This document shows positions 32,649 to 43,814 of a stretch of DNA of 64,000 nucleotides, piece by piece. Location: contig NC_064539.1 in NCBI RefSeq assembly GCF_023856365.1, positions 30,864,118 to 30,928,117 of the forward strand, given 5' to 3'. The DNA is from Brienomyrus brachyistius (taxonomy: Eukaryota > Chordata > Actinopteri > Osteoglossiformes > Mormyridae). The notes under the pieces were generated by a model. The model did not search any database, was not told the origin of the DNA, and worked only from the letters and a program-made list of their open reading frames with translations. Positions within the stretch are counted from its first letter, which is position 1; the number at the start of each line of letters is the position of its first letter. The position numbers and the translations under genes are program-made.

Positions 32649-32929
32649 AAGGATTGTGTGTATGCTGTAGCCACAGAGAATGGCTTGTATCTCCTGAGCT
32701 TGCCTGAGGTTTCTTCTAGAACTGATCCTGTCCAACACCTCTGAGGGATTGCTGGAAGTGGGTAGTAGGGCTTCACAGCTGGGTTCTAGCCTCAGCACAC
32801 ACGTTATTCTTAGATCGACCTGGAAACAGGGTGGATTGCTGTACTTCCATTCAGTGTGGATACAGCTACCATGGTCGATGCTGCTCCTAATGGCCACAGT
32901 AGAGGTGCTGACTGCAGGCTTTACAGTAC

Positions 32930-33655
32930 ATAAAAACATAAGAAATTTACAAACAAGAGGAGGCCATTTGGCTCATCAAGCTCATTTGGGAAGAACTCAA
33001 TTAATACCTGAGAGTTCTGAAAATCTTATCTAGCTCTGTTTTAAAGGAACCCAACGTTTTAGCTTGTATTACACTAAGAAGAAGACTATTCCATACTCTA
33101 ACTACGCACTATGTAAAGGAGTGCTTTCTGAAATCTGGTTTAAAATGTTCTCCAACTAATTTCCATCTATGACCAAGAATTCTTGTATTTGAACTAATAT
33201 TGAAGTAACTATTTGGTTGAACAGCATCCAGACCTGTTAGAATTTTATATACCTGGATCATGTCCCCCCTTAGTCTCCTTTGCTATGAAGACTTCAGCTC
33301 AGCTAACTTCTACTCATAAGACGTTCCTCTAAGACCAGGAATCATTCTTGTAGTCCTAGCCAGCAATGTCCTTCTTAAGGTGTGGTGACCAAACCCGCAC
33401 ACAGTATTCTAGGTGGGGTCTTACTAAGGAATTGTATTATCTTAGCATCACCACCCTTGACTTAATCTCCACACACCTAGAGATGTAACCCAACATCCTA
33501 CTGGCCTTTTTAGTCGGTTCCCTACACTGGTGAGAGTTGGACATGGAAGTCAGCATCCACACCGAAGTCTTTCCAACAGGTTAAACTAATTGGCCTATAG
33601 TTAGATGGGTTACTTCTGTCTCCTGTTTTAATTCACAACCTTTTTGAATACAGCA
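32930..33655 (-). mobile_element. CR1-like LINE fragment, antisense, in the 3' flank of unit 5
   Basis: The left end carries the LINE 3' terminus (reverse complement of CTTATGTTTTTATG after a GGCCTCCTC block). The body matches, on the minus strand, the frame seen intact at 41535-42005 but with many stops. Near 33600 the minus strand reads an NYRPISLT-like motif, an early RT block, directly adjoining late sequence, so the copy is internally deleted. It interrupts sequence contiguous in unit 1 near 5360. Confidence 0.7.
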
Positions 33656-33938
33656 ACTACAGCGCAGGTACAGCATGTGGCCAGAGAGAAGCTGCCAGAA
33701 GGGACCCTAATGCTGGCACATGATGAAATGAGGAGAGGCTGGTCCAGGCTGTTGGAAGCCCCTCTCTGAATCAGGGGGGGTTTGCAGGCTGGGTGGGTTA
33801 TGCTCAGAGTCCTGCAGGGGTATCTGAATGGGAACAGGTAGGGAGTACTCATGTTTATTATTGGTCAAAGTGGGCAGTGATGGTAAAGCCCAGGATAATA
33901 TCAACAGTAATAATAAGCAGACGAGACCTTAACTACTG

Positions 33939-33960
33939 CCCCCCCCCCCCCCCCCCCCCC
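33939..33960. repeat. Poly-C run (22 C)
   Basis: A homopolymer in the flank of unit 5; its length may not be reliable. Confidence 0.8.
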
Positions 33961-35084
33961 ACTTAGCCCGTCCCTGTTCTTTATGTCCTTTATTGGCTGT
34001 AGTTCACATTCCATGTTCTCATGCACAATTTGTTTCCAGTCTTGGTTGAGGTGTAACTATCCAAAAAAGGGAAGGTTTTTTTGCAGGGGCAGTAATTAGA
34101 AAGGTAACTGTACAAACTTCCCGACCAGCAGCACCCCCTGAATTATAAATATATTAATGAATGATCAAATGAACGAATAATAAAATGTTCAGCCATTTGT
34201 AAGGATTTTGATTTTGTTTCAGATATATTTGATGTTTATAAATGCTTTTGGGATACTGTTTTGAAGAAACGGATTTGGGTTTCATTGGCCAATTTTTGCC
34301 CACATTTGGGAATCTGCGAAATGTCTCATGTTTTCAGATTCCATGCTTCCTGTCTGTTGGAAAGTTACTGACCGAATGTCAGGTGGGGCTGAGCACAGAG
34401 GGCTGCTTCACTCTTGAGCGGAGGAATGCCGGCGTGGTGATGTTAAAGGCCGAGTCCTGTTATGCAAGATTTTTTGGGATTTGGTGTAATAGTGGAACGT
34501 TTGAAACAGAAGGGAACTTGCCACGATTCTAGTGATCTGTTGAAGATCTGAGGGGATACTGGAGCCAGTTGATCTGAGAGTCAACCCCTGGCAGCGTAGA
34601 ACACAAGGCAGGGGTGACAGTCCACATAACCACACAGCTGGGCTCTTTAGGGATGCAAAACTGGGTTTTTAAATTGCAGGTGAAATCCAGTGCAACATGG
34701 GGGAGACCACACACCAGTATTGTTAAGCAAATGTTGCTGAAAGAATGGGTAATTTAATTAACCTTTTTATATATATTTACAAATTCAAATTTCAGAAATC
34801 ATAATATTTTAGTTTGTTTTTTTTCAGTACATCTATAAATTCATAATTTAAACAAAATATAAGTTTTTGTTCACCATTTTACCCTCTGGCTCAGTGCTTT
34901 GCACAATATTTTAGGTTTAATAAAAACGTGATCAGTTTAAATAAATGTACGCCTTTAATAAAATGCGGAACCGCAAAGAGGCCCCGTTACTAATATTAAT
35001 AATATGTGTTATATAGTTCGGATTGATTTGATGGGTTCCTTTTTAACATGAGCAATCACCGCCGTCGGGCAGAAATGGGGCAGG
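33961..35084 (+). other. Intergenic, unit 5 to unit 6
   Basis: This is AT-rich sequence colinear with the intergenic DNA of other units. It includes the 24280/58500 repeat-like segment at 34540-34720 and the conserved pre-promoter flank from 34740. A short piece resembles the LINE RT fossil near 34350. No gene is seen. Confidence 0.4.
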
Positions 35085-35187
35085 TACAGCGTCACGGCGT
35101 TCGGCGCCTGCGCAATGCGCCCTTATGCTGCTTACGCGTATGCGGCCGTGGGGCAGCCGGAAGGAGTGTGTGAGGCGGAAGGTGAGT
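35085..35187 (+). promoter_or_regulatory. Promoter / first noncoding exon (E1) of ZNF unit 6
   Basis: This copy is GC-richer than the others. It retains AGCGTCACGGCG at 35088 and has a new GCCTGCGCAATGCGCC, close to an NRF1-type palindrome, in place of the TTACGTCA run. The ETS-like site is a full CAGCCGGAAGG, and the donor is AAG|GTGAGT at 35182. Regulation of unit 6 may therefore differ from its neighbours. Confidence 0.5.
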
Positions 35188-35317
35188 CCTTCAGGGAGGC
35201 GATACCGCTAATTTCCTTTTTTGATTCGATACCAAATAATATCAAGATTGGTTTCCCGGTGCTGGTATTCCGTGTCTGTTCAAACCTTTTTGGCACCTTA
35301 AGGAAAAATTAGTATAG

Positions 35318-35428
35318 CTTACCATCTTTTCTCACATGCTTCTGTCTTTTCCAACCAGAAGAAACCTGTTAGTCAATAAAAAATTCACTGTAAATATTTT
35401 GCATGGGTATGAATAATTTTGAGCTTAA
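35318..35428 (+). mobile_element. Tc1-like 3' terminal fragment
   Basis: The fragment ends GGGTATGAATAATTTTGAG-CTTAACTG followed by TA. This is the inverted counterpart of the left end at 25509. Only the right arm is present. Confidence 0.6.
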
Positions 35429-36659
35429 CTGTAATTATTGTATCCTGAAATACTGATTATGACTTCGGGGATTGAGTTTACTCAAGTCTGAGTTGAATGG
35501 AAACAGATGCCAAAAAGTGTACAGCCGTGATTTAACAACTGCACAAGTCGATTATAAATTTGTTTTGAAGAAAAAGGAAACGCTGCAGCAAGGGAGAGAG
35601 AGAGATGGCATGGCAAAACTGCAAAACTAATAGACGCGTAGCTAGATAACTCTAATTTTATTTCAAGTTCATCAGCCTGGTGTGGTCGAAAACAGTGACC
35701 AATATAGCGGATAGAATATTTCACATGAATAGTTCAGTATAAGTACGTTGTGCTGTATATGTCTGTACTCTTCTATTTTTTTTTACAGTATTACTTTCCT
35801 TATTTATGACGTGTTATTGAAGCTTCGTAAAGAAGGTCCATACAGACAATCACGGTAACAGCGGTGAAACCGCGCCCACTAGTGGTGCGCATATGACACA
35901 CATGACATCTCTCCATTTAATGACATTGTCACTTTACACATGAACGTGACGCTGCAACATAAATCTCTTTTCCTACTTTTTAAGTATTAACCTTCAGCAT
36001 AATGCAACATAAAGCTTGGCATACAGTCTCTTATTCCAAAGTCTTCCAGCAGTTCCTAAACGCTATTAAATGCCTTAAGGGCTAAAGCAAACTGGTGGTT
36101 TAATAATGCATAATGGGTGACGCTTACCAGTCTCTCAACGTGGTGTGTTGGTTACCTCTGATGTTCCATGTGGTGATTGTGCACTCACTGGATCAGCAGA
36201 ATGATGAGTAGCAGCTTCAGGTATTGTGTGTTCCAACAAAGACAGATCTTCACAAATGAGAAGACTCTGTTTCCTTCTCGTGGAGCATCCATCTCCGCTT
36301 GGTGGGCCAGCATCTGGTCAGCATGGTGTCTCCAGTGAGTTCACTGTGCTGTGACCCCGAAGCTTTGCTCTCACCAGTATATGTGTCTTTGTGCCTTAAG
36401 GTAGGCAGAGAGAAGTATTATTGTTTATAGCTGGGCTAATGGCAAATAAAGGATTATTTCAGTTCAGAACTAGGCTTGTAAGATGTGAGATGTTAATGTA
36501 GATATTGCATGATATTGCAACTGCAGTAGTCAGCTGGGTTGACACCATCAATATGTTTTGCTAAAACATTTTTATTCTATCATAGGAAACACAACTTAGA
36601 AGCTTTACAATATTACTGATGCTTCTTTATCAATATTATATAACATTTGTTTTAAAAAA
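35429..36659 (+). other. Intron 1 of unit 6, proximal part
   Basis: Positions 35490-35710 match 45520-45700 near the hAT BED fragment of unit 7, so this is probably the same element's 5' region. About 36330-36475 is the 3' part of a SINE (GTATATGTGTCTTTGTGCC then GGCAAATAAAGGATTA). No gene is seen. Confidence 0.4.
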
Positions 36660-36827
36660 TCAGAGGGCAGGGGATCCGTGTCAGCAGATCGATCGGTCAG
36701 ATTTATTGATGTTAGGTGGCATCATGGATGATCCCTTTGATCTAACCCCTGTAGGGCAGCTTCATCGGCAGCCAGTTTGAGCTGATTAGATTAGAGCTTC
36801 CATTCTCACTATGGATTTGTTATTGTT
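36660..36827 (+). repeat. Segment duplicated between units 5 and 6
   Basis: It begins CAGAGGGCAGGGGATCCGTG and is near-identical to 29128-29297. It continues after the LTR at 37243. It shows that units 5 and 6 share a recent duplication in this intron. Confidence 0.75.
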
Positions 36828-37242
36828 TGTTGGAGAAAGTGCCAAAGCTTCACACTCCAACTCTGCACACACTATTAATTACGAGACAACACACTTTAAA
36901 GTTTTACTTGCGCAAGGGTAACCACACTCTCTGCAGGATGAGCTACAAAGGAATGTGTTACAATGGGTGGTTCCCCTTGGCTCCTTTATTTATAGTCAGT
37001 GGGGGGCAGGGGTCTTGAAGTGAGAACAAAGAAAGAAATATGTTAGTAACAAGAGGAAGTTCTGGTTTTACTCAGGTGGACAACTTTTGAGCACGTGCTT
37101 TTGATACGTATAAACTAAATGCTATGATTAATATAATCTAAGGTATGAGGTTAGAGAAAAACAAAATAATACATATTTACACTCATTGCTGATTATACAG
37201 AAATGATAACAAATAATTAATAACAGTTTCTTCAGCCTAACA
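36828..37242. mobile_element. Solo LTR (415 bp) with 5-bp target duplication
   Basis: The element begins TGTTGG and ends CCTAACA (TG...CA termini with short inverted repeats). It is flanked by TTGTT at 36823-36827 and 37243-37247. Unit 5 has the single uninterrupted TTGTT at 29293-29297, which gives a clean empty site. There is no internal coding region, so it is a product of LTR-LTR recombination. The parent family was not identified. Confidence 0.8.
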
Positions 37243-37763
37243 TTGTTGGATTCCCCAAATGGGAATACGTAAGGTTTTGGGGTCAATCGGCCACCCATGC
37301 ACTCTTATCCTGTTAATGGAATAACTCATAAAGCATTTGACAGATCTTTTTCAAACTTCACAGACACATTGTATGGGGGGAGATCTGAATCTGTTTGAGA
37401 AAAATCAGATCAAAATTGAAGTAGTGTCACTGAGTGGCACGTAAGAAAATGCATGTGTGCTGGTGAGCTTGATTGCACTCATAGGTCACTCAAAGTTGGG
37501 CTTTTAATAAAAATCCTTTATGGAGGTGAGGAGAGCATGTAGGGGGGCTCGAAATAGTAGAGGCTGGGAGTGTGGGAGGAGTAGGCATTAGATGGAGGGG
37601 GGGGTGATGGTGCCGTCCAGGGAATAGACCAACACTGTTGTCGTTCCCACAGCATCTACATTGTCATTGTTTTAGGGATGTAGGTTTGTTTAATGCATTG
37701 GAGGAGTAATATGTAGCTTCTAGTTTGGTATGCATGTCAAACCAAGTTTTAATTTTTTTTTAG

Positions 37764-37858
37764 CTCTATCTAGGACCACAGCAAGAGGAGATGAAAAGGA
37801 TTTACTAACAGAGCAGTGTGAATGTGACCTGAGGGTTTCTCACCTTTGCCCCAAGCAG
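37764..37858 (+). other. Noncoding exon E2 of ZNF unit 6
   Basis: The acceptor is TTTTTTTTAG|CTC and the donor CAG|GTAGGTTT. The upstream ORF here is MKRIY-stop (37791-37808): the residue changes but length and stop are kept. The 3' half is shorter than in units 1 and 5. Confidence 0.55.
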
Positions 37859-38539
37859 GTAGGTTTAGCTTTAGTTTTGTTATTTCAGGTCAGGCCATGG
37901 ACATATGAAGTAGAATATTGAATTGAACTAAATATTTCAACAAAAAATATTCCAATTGTAATTTTATTGGTAGTCAATGCAAAAATTTAAGGCTTATAAT
38001 TCAGTCACTGGAATGCAGTTAATTTAATTTCACCTCAAAATAACTGCCAAGAGAGTAAATTCAGTCAGATGCATTCTGTCTTTTAGTGGCATTTTCGTAA
38101 TTCCAGAGGTGATATCCTATCCTTTTATTTTTGCTTTACAGATATGCTGCCAGAATTTCAGTGGTTTAAAATGCAGTGCAGTGTTCAGCCATGTACATCC
38201 AGGGCTAGCAGGATGAGTAGAGTGCCGATAGCGATGTCTAGACCCAGAGTCGCAGCGAGTATGCAATAAGCGCAAGTTATGTTGCACTGATTGACGGAGC
38301 AGTAGATTTAGCTTTTGCTAAATTAGCTGCATTTTATTGAAACAGTGTAATTCAGCATGTTTTTTTGCATTAATAACTTTTGTTGTTAATTTACTTCCAT
38401 ATGAGAGCTCAGTGTCTGATGCTGCAGGACACATCCATCTTCTGTATCAGGATTCTGGTAAATGAACAGGTTCAAAGCATGTTCATCGTTCCCTTTCTGC
38501 TCACAGACGTCCCCCCGCAGGGCTGTGCTCAGCTGCAGC

Positions 38540-40914
38540 ATGGACCAGAAACCTCCCCAGCTAAGTGTGGCAGATGTGAAGGAGGAAGTGCAGGACGTCC
38601 TCATATCGGATGTGGACGGGGCCGGGCACAGCAGCCCTGACAAGGTGAAATGGAGCGCTGCTGGTGTGGGGCCCAGCTGCCTTCTGCACTCACAGGTTGC
38701 TCACCTTGCTTGTTAGTATCCAGGCAACTCCTTGAATAGGGCTGGGTGATGTATCACGATTAGTTGAACATTTTACCTTGATTACGATTAATGAACGATT
38801 GTTTTTTTTGCCATCATTTCATTAACAAGGTTTGTACTGTAAATATGCTCAACTATTAAAGCTGGGATGCATGTGCTTTTACCCTGTAGTACCTTCAGCA
38901 GTGAGCTGCTTAGATGGATTAGGAGTGGAGAGAGAGCAGCAGCTTGAGGGCAGCTTGTGTTCAGTATCAGTCAGGAAAAATGGCTCCTGTATGATACCTG
39001 GTAAAAACAGGTAGACCTGGACCTGCTTCTTTGTGTGATGCTGAAATATGTTGCTTTCAGTCCCATAGACCAGATTAACTCTGTACAGAATAATTTTATT
39101 GACTCTATTCTCTTTCCCTCAGAAAGCAGAGAGTATAGTGTGTCCTGTCTTTAATGGGGAGGTGAAAGAAGAAACAGTGTTTCAGGACGTGACTGAGGGG
39201 AAGCTGGATGGGAGTGTCAGACCTCCAATCCCAGGTGACTACAGAAATATCTTCCAGCTTCCTGAATATTCTACATGGTGCATCACACAGATATCTAGTG
39301 CTGTATGCAATCTGTGCTACTGAATTCTTGCTCTATTAGACTCCACTGCCATAGAAATTATTTCTCCTGAATCCATCACTTTTGTTCCCACTTCCAAGCT
39401 TATGTTTGCTCTTCTCTGTGCCTCACTATTCAGTCCAAGCTCTTGTGCCAGAGAACGGAGTGAAGAAGTTCCCCTGTTCTCACTGTCCTTCATCCTACAT
39501 GTTGGAGATTGATCTCCAAAGACACATGAAGAAATCCCACCCTAAGGAGTTTGGTTCTGGTGTGAAACAGAAAGTTCACTGTTGCTCCCATTGTGCAAAG
39601 AGGTTCAGTCATTCAGGAAACCTAAAGAAGCATCAGCGGATTCACACAGGGGAGAGGCCTTACCAGTGCTCCCAGTGTGGGAAGAGCTTCACTCATATAG
39701 CAAGCCTAAAGATCCACCAGCGGATTCACACAGAGGAAAGGCCCTACCAGTGCTCCCAGTGTGGGAAGAGTTTCAAACAAGCAGGATCCCTAAAGAGCCA
39801 CCAGCGGATTCACACAGGGGAGAGGCCCTACCAGTGCTCCCAGTGTGGGAAGAGCTTCAGTCATTTAGGAAACCTGAAGATCCACCAGCGGATTCACACA
39901 GGAGAGAGGCCCTACCAGTGCTCCCAATGTGGGAAGAACTTCAGTCATTTAGGAAACCTAAAGAATCACCAGTGGATTCATGCAGGGGAGAGCCCCTACC
40001 AGTGCTCCCAGTGTGGGAAAAGCTTTACTCAAGCAGGAGTCCTAAAGAAGCACCAGAGGATTCACACGGGGGAGAGGCCCTACCAGTGCTCGCAGTGTGA
40101 GAACAGCTTCAGGTATTTAAGAGCCTTGAAGGTACATGAGCAGACTCACACTGGGGAGAAACTGTATCCCTGCTCCCAGTGTGAGAAGAGCTTCAGTGCT
40201 GTAGAAAAACTGAAGAAGCATCAGCGGATTCACACAGGGGAGAGGCCCTACCATTGTTCCCAGTGTGGGAAGAGCTTCATTCATTTAGGAAACCTAAAGG
40301 ACCACCAGCGAATTCACACAGGAGAGAGGCCCTACCAGTGCTCACAGTGTGGGAAGAGCTTCATTCATTTAACACACCTGAAAAAGCACCAGCGAAGTCA
40401 TACAGGGGAGAGGCCCTACCAGTGCTCCCAGTGTGGGAACAGCTTCAGTGTTTTGGAAAAACTAAAGGAACACCAACGGATCCACACTGGGGAGAGGCCC
40501 TACCAGTGTTCCCACTGTAAGAAGAACTTCAGTCAAGTAAGAACCCTAAAGGTCCACCAACGGATTCATACAGGGGAGAGGCCCTACCAGTGCTCCCAGT
40601 GTGAGAAGAACTTCACTCAATTTGGAGCCCTAAAGAATCACCAGCGGATTCACACAGGGGAGAGGCCCTACCAGTGCTCCCACTGTGGGAACAGCTTCAG
40701 TGTTTTAGGAAAACTAAAGGAGCATGAACGGATTCACACAGGGGAGAGGCCCTACCAATGTTCCCATTGTTCAAAGAACTTCACTCATGTAGCAAGCCTA
40801 AAGAATCACCAGCGGATTCACACAGGGGAGAGGCCTTATCATTGCTCCCAGTGTGGGAAGAGCTTCAGTCAAATTGGAACCCTAAAGAATCACCAGCGAA
40901 TTCACACAGGGTAG
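38540..40914 (+). CDS. C2H2 zinc-finger protein, unit 6 (16 fingers)
   Basis: Predicted exons are 38540-38644, 39123-39234 and 39434-40914, giving 565 residues. The E3/E4 module is standard. E5 opens differently from units 1-5 and 8: its leading finger is CSHC..12..HMKKSH with standard C2H2 spacing, followed by PKEFGSG, a type shared with units 7 and 9. Sixteen fingers from about residue 121 keep all zinc ligands. Fingers 7-8 are identical in nucleotides to fingers 13-14 of unit 8 over at least 150 bp. Intron 3 carries a hAT-like terminal fragment that replaced part of the normal intron. It ends HTG-stop, followed by decayed fingers. Confidence 0.88.
38737..38870 (+). mobile_element. hAT-like terminal fragment in intron 3 of unit 6
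   Basis: The string TAGGGCTGGGTGATGTATCA is a typical fish hAT terminus. The approximately 130-bp insert replaces intron sequence present in other units, from CAGGCAACT to just before CTTTTACCCTGTAG. No second terminus is recognised. Confidence 0.45.
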
Positions 40915-41042
40915 AGCCCATACCAGTGCTCCCAGTGTGGGTGAAACTTCAGTCAAGTATGATCCTCAATGACACACCAGTTGATTCATATGGAGAGAGG
41001 CCTTACCAGTACTCCCAGTGTGGCAGGAACTTGAGCCAATGA
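40915..41042 (+). pseudogene. Decayed terminal fingers after the unit 6 stop
   Basis: Translation past TAG gives PYQCSQCG, then stop, NFSQV, stop and further scraps: a second finger-like piece reads TSTPSVAGT-type frames around YQYSQCGRNLSQ. At least one and a half ancestral fingers now lie in the 3' UTR. Shorter versions of this remnant follow the stops of units 1, 3, 4 and 8. Confidence 0.6.
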
Positions 41043-41462
41043 GAAGAACTAGTGAGATGAGTGGACTTAAGGGTGTGTGATTAATGAACAGTTCTACAGC
41101 TCTGAAGAAGGATTATGTGTAGGCTGCAGCCATAGACGATGGCCTGTATCTCCTGAGCTTGCCTGATGTTTCTTCTGGACCTGATCCTGTCCAACCCCTG
41201 TGAGGGATTGCTGGAAGTGGTTAGCAGAGCTTCCCTGCTGGGGTCTGGCCTCAGCACCCTCATTCTTCTTCTGTCAACCCTCCACTCTGTCTCCAGGTTT
41301 CCTGCGCTCTTTGGGTACACTTCCATACAGCTGCCATGGTCCATGCTGCTCCTAATGGCCGCAGTAGAGGTGCTGACTGAGGAGGAACTCAGCTGTAGGC
41401 TTTACAGTACAGTGCATGCAGGCAGAGAGAAGCTGCCGGAAGGGACCCTAATGCTGGCACAT

Positions 41463-42681
41463 AATAAGAACATAAGAACTATACAAACGAGAGGAGGCCA
41501 TTCGGCCCATCAAGCTCGCTTGGGGAGAACTTAACTAATAGCTCAGAGTCGTTAAAATCTTATCTAGCTCTGATTTAAAGGAACCCAATGATTCAGCTTG
41601 CACTACATTATCAGGAAGGCTATTCCATACTCTGACTACACGCTGTGTAAAGAAGTGCTTCCTTAAATCCAGCTTGAAATGTTCTCCCGCTAATTTCCAC
41701 CTATGGCCACGAGTTCGTGTATTTAAACTAATGCTGAAGTAACTATTTGGCTGAACAGCATCCAAACCTGTTAGAATCTTATATACCTGGATCATGTCCC
41801 CCCTCAGTCTCCTTTGCTTGAGACTGAACAGATTTAGCTCAAGTAACCGTTCCTCGTATGACATTCCTCTAAGACCAGGAATCATTTTTGTGGCCCTACG
41901 CTGCACCTTTTCTAAGGCCACAATGTCCTTTTTAAGATTTGGTGACCAAACCTGCACACAATATTCTAGGTGAGGTCTCACCGAGGAATTGTATAATCTT
42001 AGCATTACCTCCCTTGACTTACAATATGATTATTTGGGGCTTTCCGTTTCCCCCCACTGACATAGTTAACTAACCTCCCTGCCCCCCCAGTCCCTAGTTT
42101 AAACATTCCTCAACTACTCTACACATACGCCTCCCCAATACACTGGTTCCACTCTGGTTCAGGTGCAACCCATCCGGCTTGAACAGGTCCCACCTGTTCC
42201 AGAAGGTCCTCCAATGCCCCATAAACCGAAACCCCTCTTTCCTACACCATCCTTTTAGCCACGTATTTAATTTCCTTATCTCAGCTAACTTAGCCTGACT
42301 TGCACGTGGCACGGGGAGTATTTCGGAGAATACCACCGTGGACGTTCTGCTTCTAAGCTTATTGGGGACTTCTATAAATGTATCTTGCAGAACAGCCCTT
42401 CTACCCTTGCCTATGTCGTTGGTGCCAACATGCACCACGACAACTGGATCCACCCCAGCTGGGGCCAAAAGCTTGTCCACACGATCTGGAAGGTCTCCTA
42501 CCTGGGCACCAGGCAGGCAAGACACCGTACGGGACCCTCTATCACGCGTGCACACATAACTGTCTACTCCCCTAATAATGGAATCCCCCACTACCACAAC
42601 CTCCCTCTTCCTGGGGGGAGGGGGCTCCTCAGTGCCCATGGGCCCACCTGCCTCCCCAGTTCGTTCCGGCTCTAAAGCTAA
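41463..42681 (-). mobile_element. CR1-like LINE with ORF1 esterase joined to the RT C-terminus, internally deleted
   Basis: On the minus strand, 42639-42094 encodes 181 residues with VVVGDSIIRG (GDS block), HVGTNDIG and PDGLHLN (D-x-x-H), the signature of the SGNH esterase found in ORF1 of CR1/L2 LINEs. Then 42005-41535 encodes 156 residues of the RT C-terminal region ([39 protein letters not shown]). Endonuclease and catalytic RT are missing. Flanking ACAT copies at 41459-41462 and 42682-42685 are a likely target duplication. Both frames are open, suggesting a young copy. It is inserted in the 3' flank of unit 6. Confidence 0.8.
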
Positions 42682-42854
42682 ACATGATGAAATGCTGCTG
42701 TAGCAGAGGCTGGTCCAGGCTGCTGGAAGCCCCTCTCTGAATCAGGGGGGGTTTGCAGGCTGGGTGGGTTATGCTCAGAGTCCTGCAGGGGTGTCTGAAT
42801 GGGAACAGGTAGGGAGTACTCATGTTTATTATTGGTCAAAGTCATTCAGATGCC

Positions 42855-43315
42855 CCTCATTCCTTGGTAAGACCCCACCTAGAATATTGTGTGCAGGTTT
42901 GGTCACCATACCTTAAGAAGGACATTGCTGCCTTGGAAAGGTGCAACATAGGGCTACGAGAATGAGGTTAGCTGAGCTGAATCTGTTTAGCCTCGAACAA
43001 AGGAGACTAAGGGGGGACATGATGCAGGTATACAAGATTCTAAAAGGTCTGGATGCTGTTCAGCCAAATGGCTACTTCCGTATTAGTTTAAATATTAGAT
43101 CTTGTGGCCATAGGTGGAAATTAGCGGGAGAACATTTTAAACTGGAGTTCAGAAAGCACTTGTTTACACAGCGTATAGTTAGAGTATGGAATAGTCTTCT
43201 TGCTAAAACCCTGGGTTCCTTTAAATCAGCATTAGGTAAGATTTTAACAACTCTGAGCTATTAGCTAACTTCTCCATAAACGAGCCTGACGGGACGAGTG
43301 GCCTCTTCTTTTGTT
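42855..43315 (+). mobile_element. CR1-like LINE 3' fragment, sense
   Basis: The plus strand reads the same RT C-terminal region as the neighbouring antisense copy (RRLRGDMMQVYKILKGLDAV, HRWKLAGEHFKL, RVWNSL) over 107 codons, with earlier sequence frameshifted. It is 5'-truncated. With the antisense copy about 170 bp away it forms an imperfect inverted pair. Confidence 0.75.
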
Positions 43316-43701
43316 TCTGATTCGGATGTTTTCAGAGTCTGTAAAATATCTGCTCTTTCCGCATTGTTGACTTTACCTTTCCCACCCATACAGTGCAGAC
43401 CATAAATAAATTTCACTCTGTTCCCAGGCAGGCAATGTTCCATGAGCTTTACTGAACACTACACTCCCTTTTTGTGCTGTACTTCCTGTTTTTGAAGTAA
43501 TGTTTTTCCAAATATGGTCATGTTATTAAATATTCTTCTACTCTGCATTCTCTACAGACTTGTCAAATTTTTTCCAACACACAAATACTTCAGTGTCATT
43601 CTCACAAACTAAGATCAAACACCCGCATTACTGCAAACTTTACTATACCAGATGCTCAGATTTGCACCTGAAGTAAATGTGATTTAATGTTGGCGCACAG
43701 T

Positions 43702-43716
43702 CGCCCTCTGGTGGCC
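43702..43716 (-). promoter_or_regulatory. CTCF-like motif, intergenic unit 6 / unit 7
   Basis: The minus strand reads GGCCACCAGAGGGCG, a strong match to the vertebrate CTCF core. The same sequence recurs at 58448 in the equivalent intergenic position. Occupancy is not shown. Confidence 0.45.
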
Positions 43717-43814
43717 AGCCATGGTATTCATTTTAAAATGCCATCTGCAGGTGCTGTACAAGCTTTTCAGGGCCTTTTTTGTAATGGAGAAAATGTTGGT
43801 CTCCCATTGCAGGT

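Noticed and set aside
37730..37921. 63-codon frame covering exon E2 of unit 6
   Set aside because: The frame crosses both splice sites, is not conserved in the other units and is interrupted in them.
42338..42675. Plus-strand frames over the LINE esterase region
   Set aside because: They are antisense shadows of the esterase ORF, which has the conserved GDS, GTND and D-x-x-H blocks on the minus strand.
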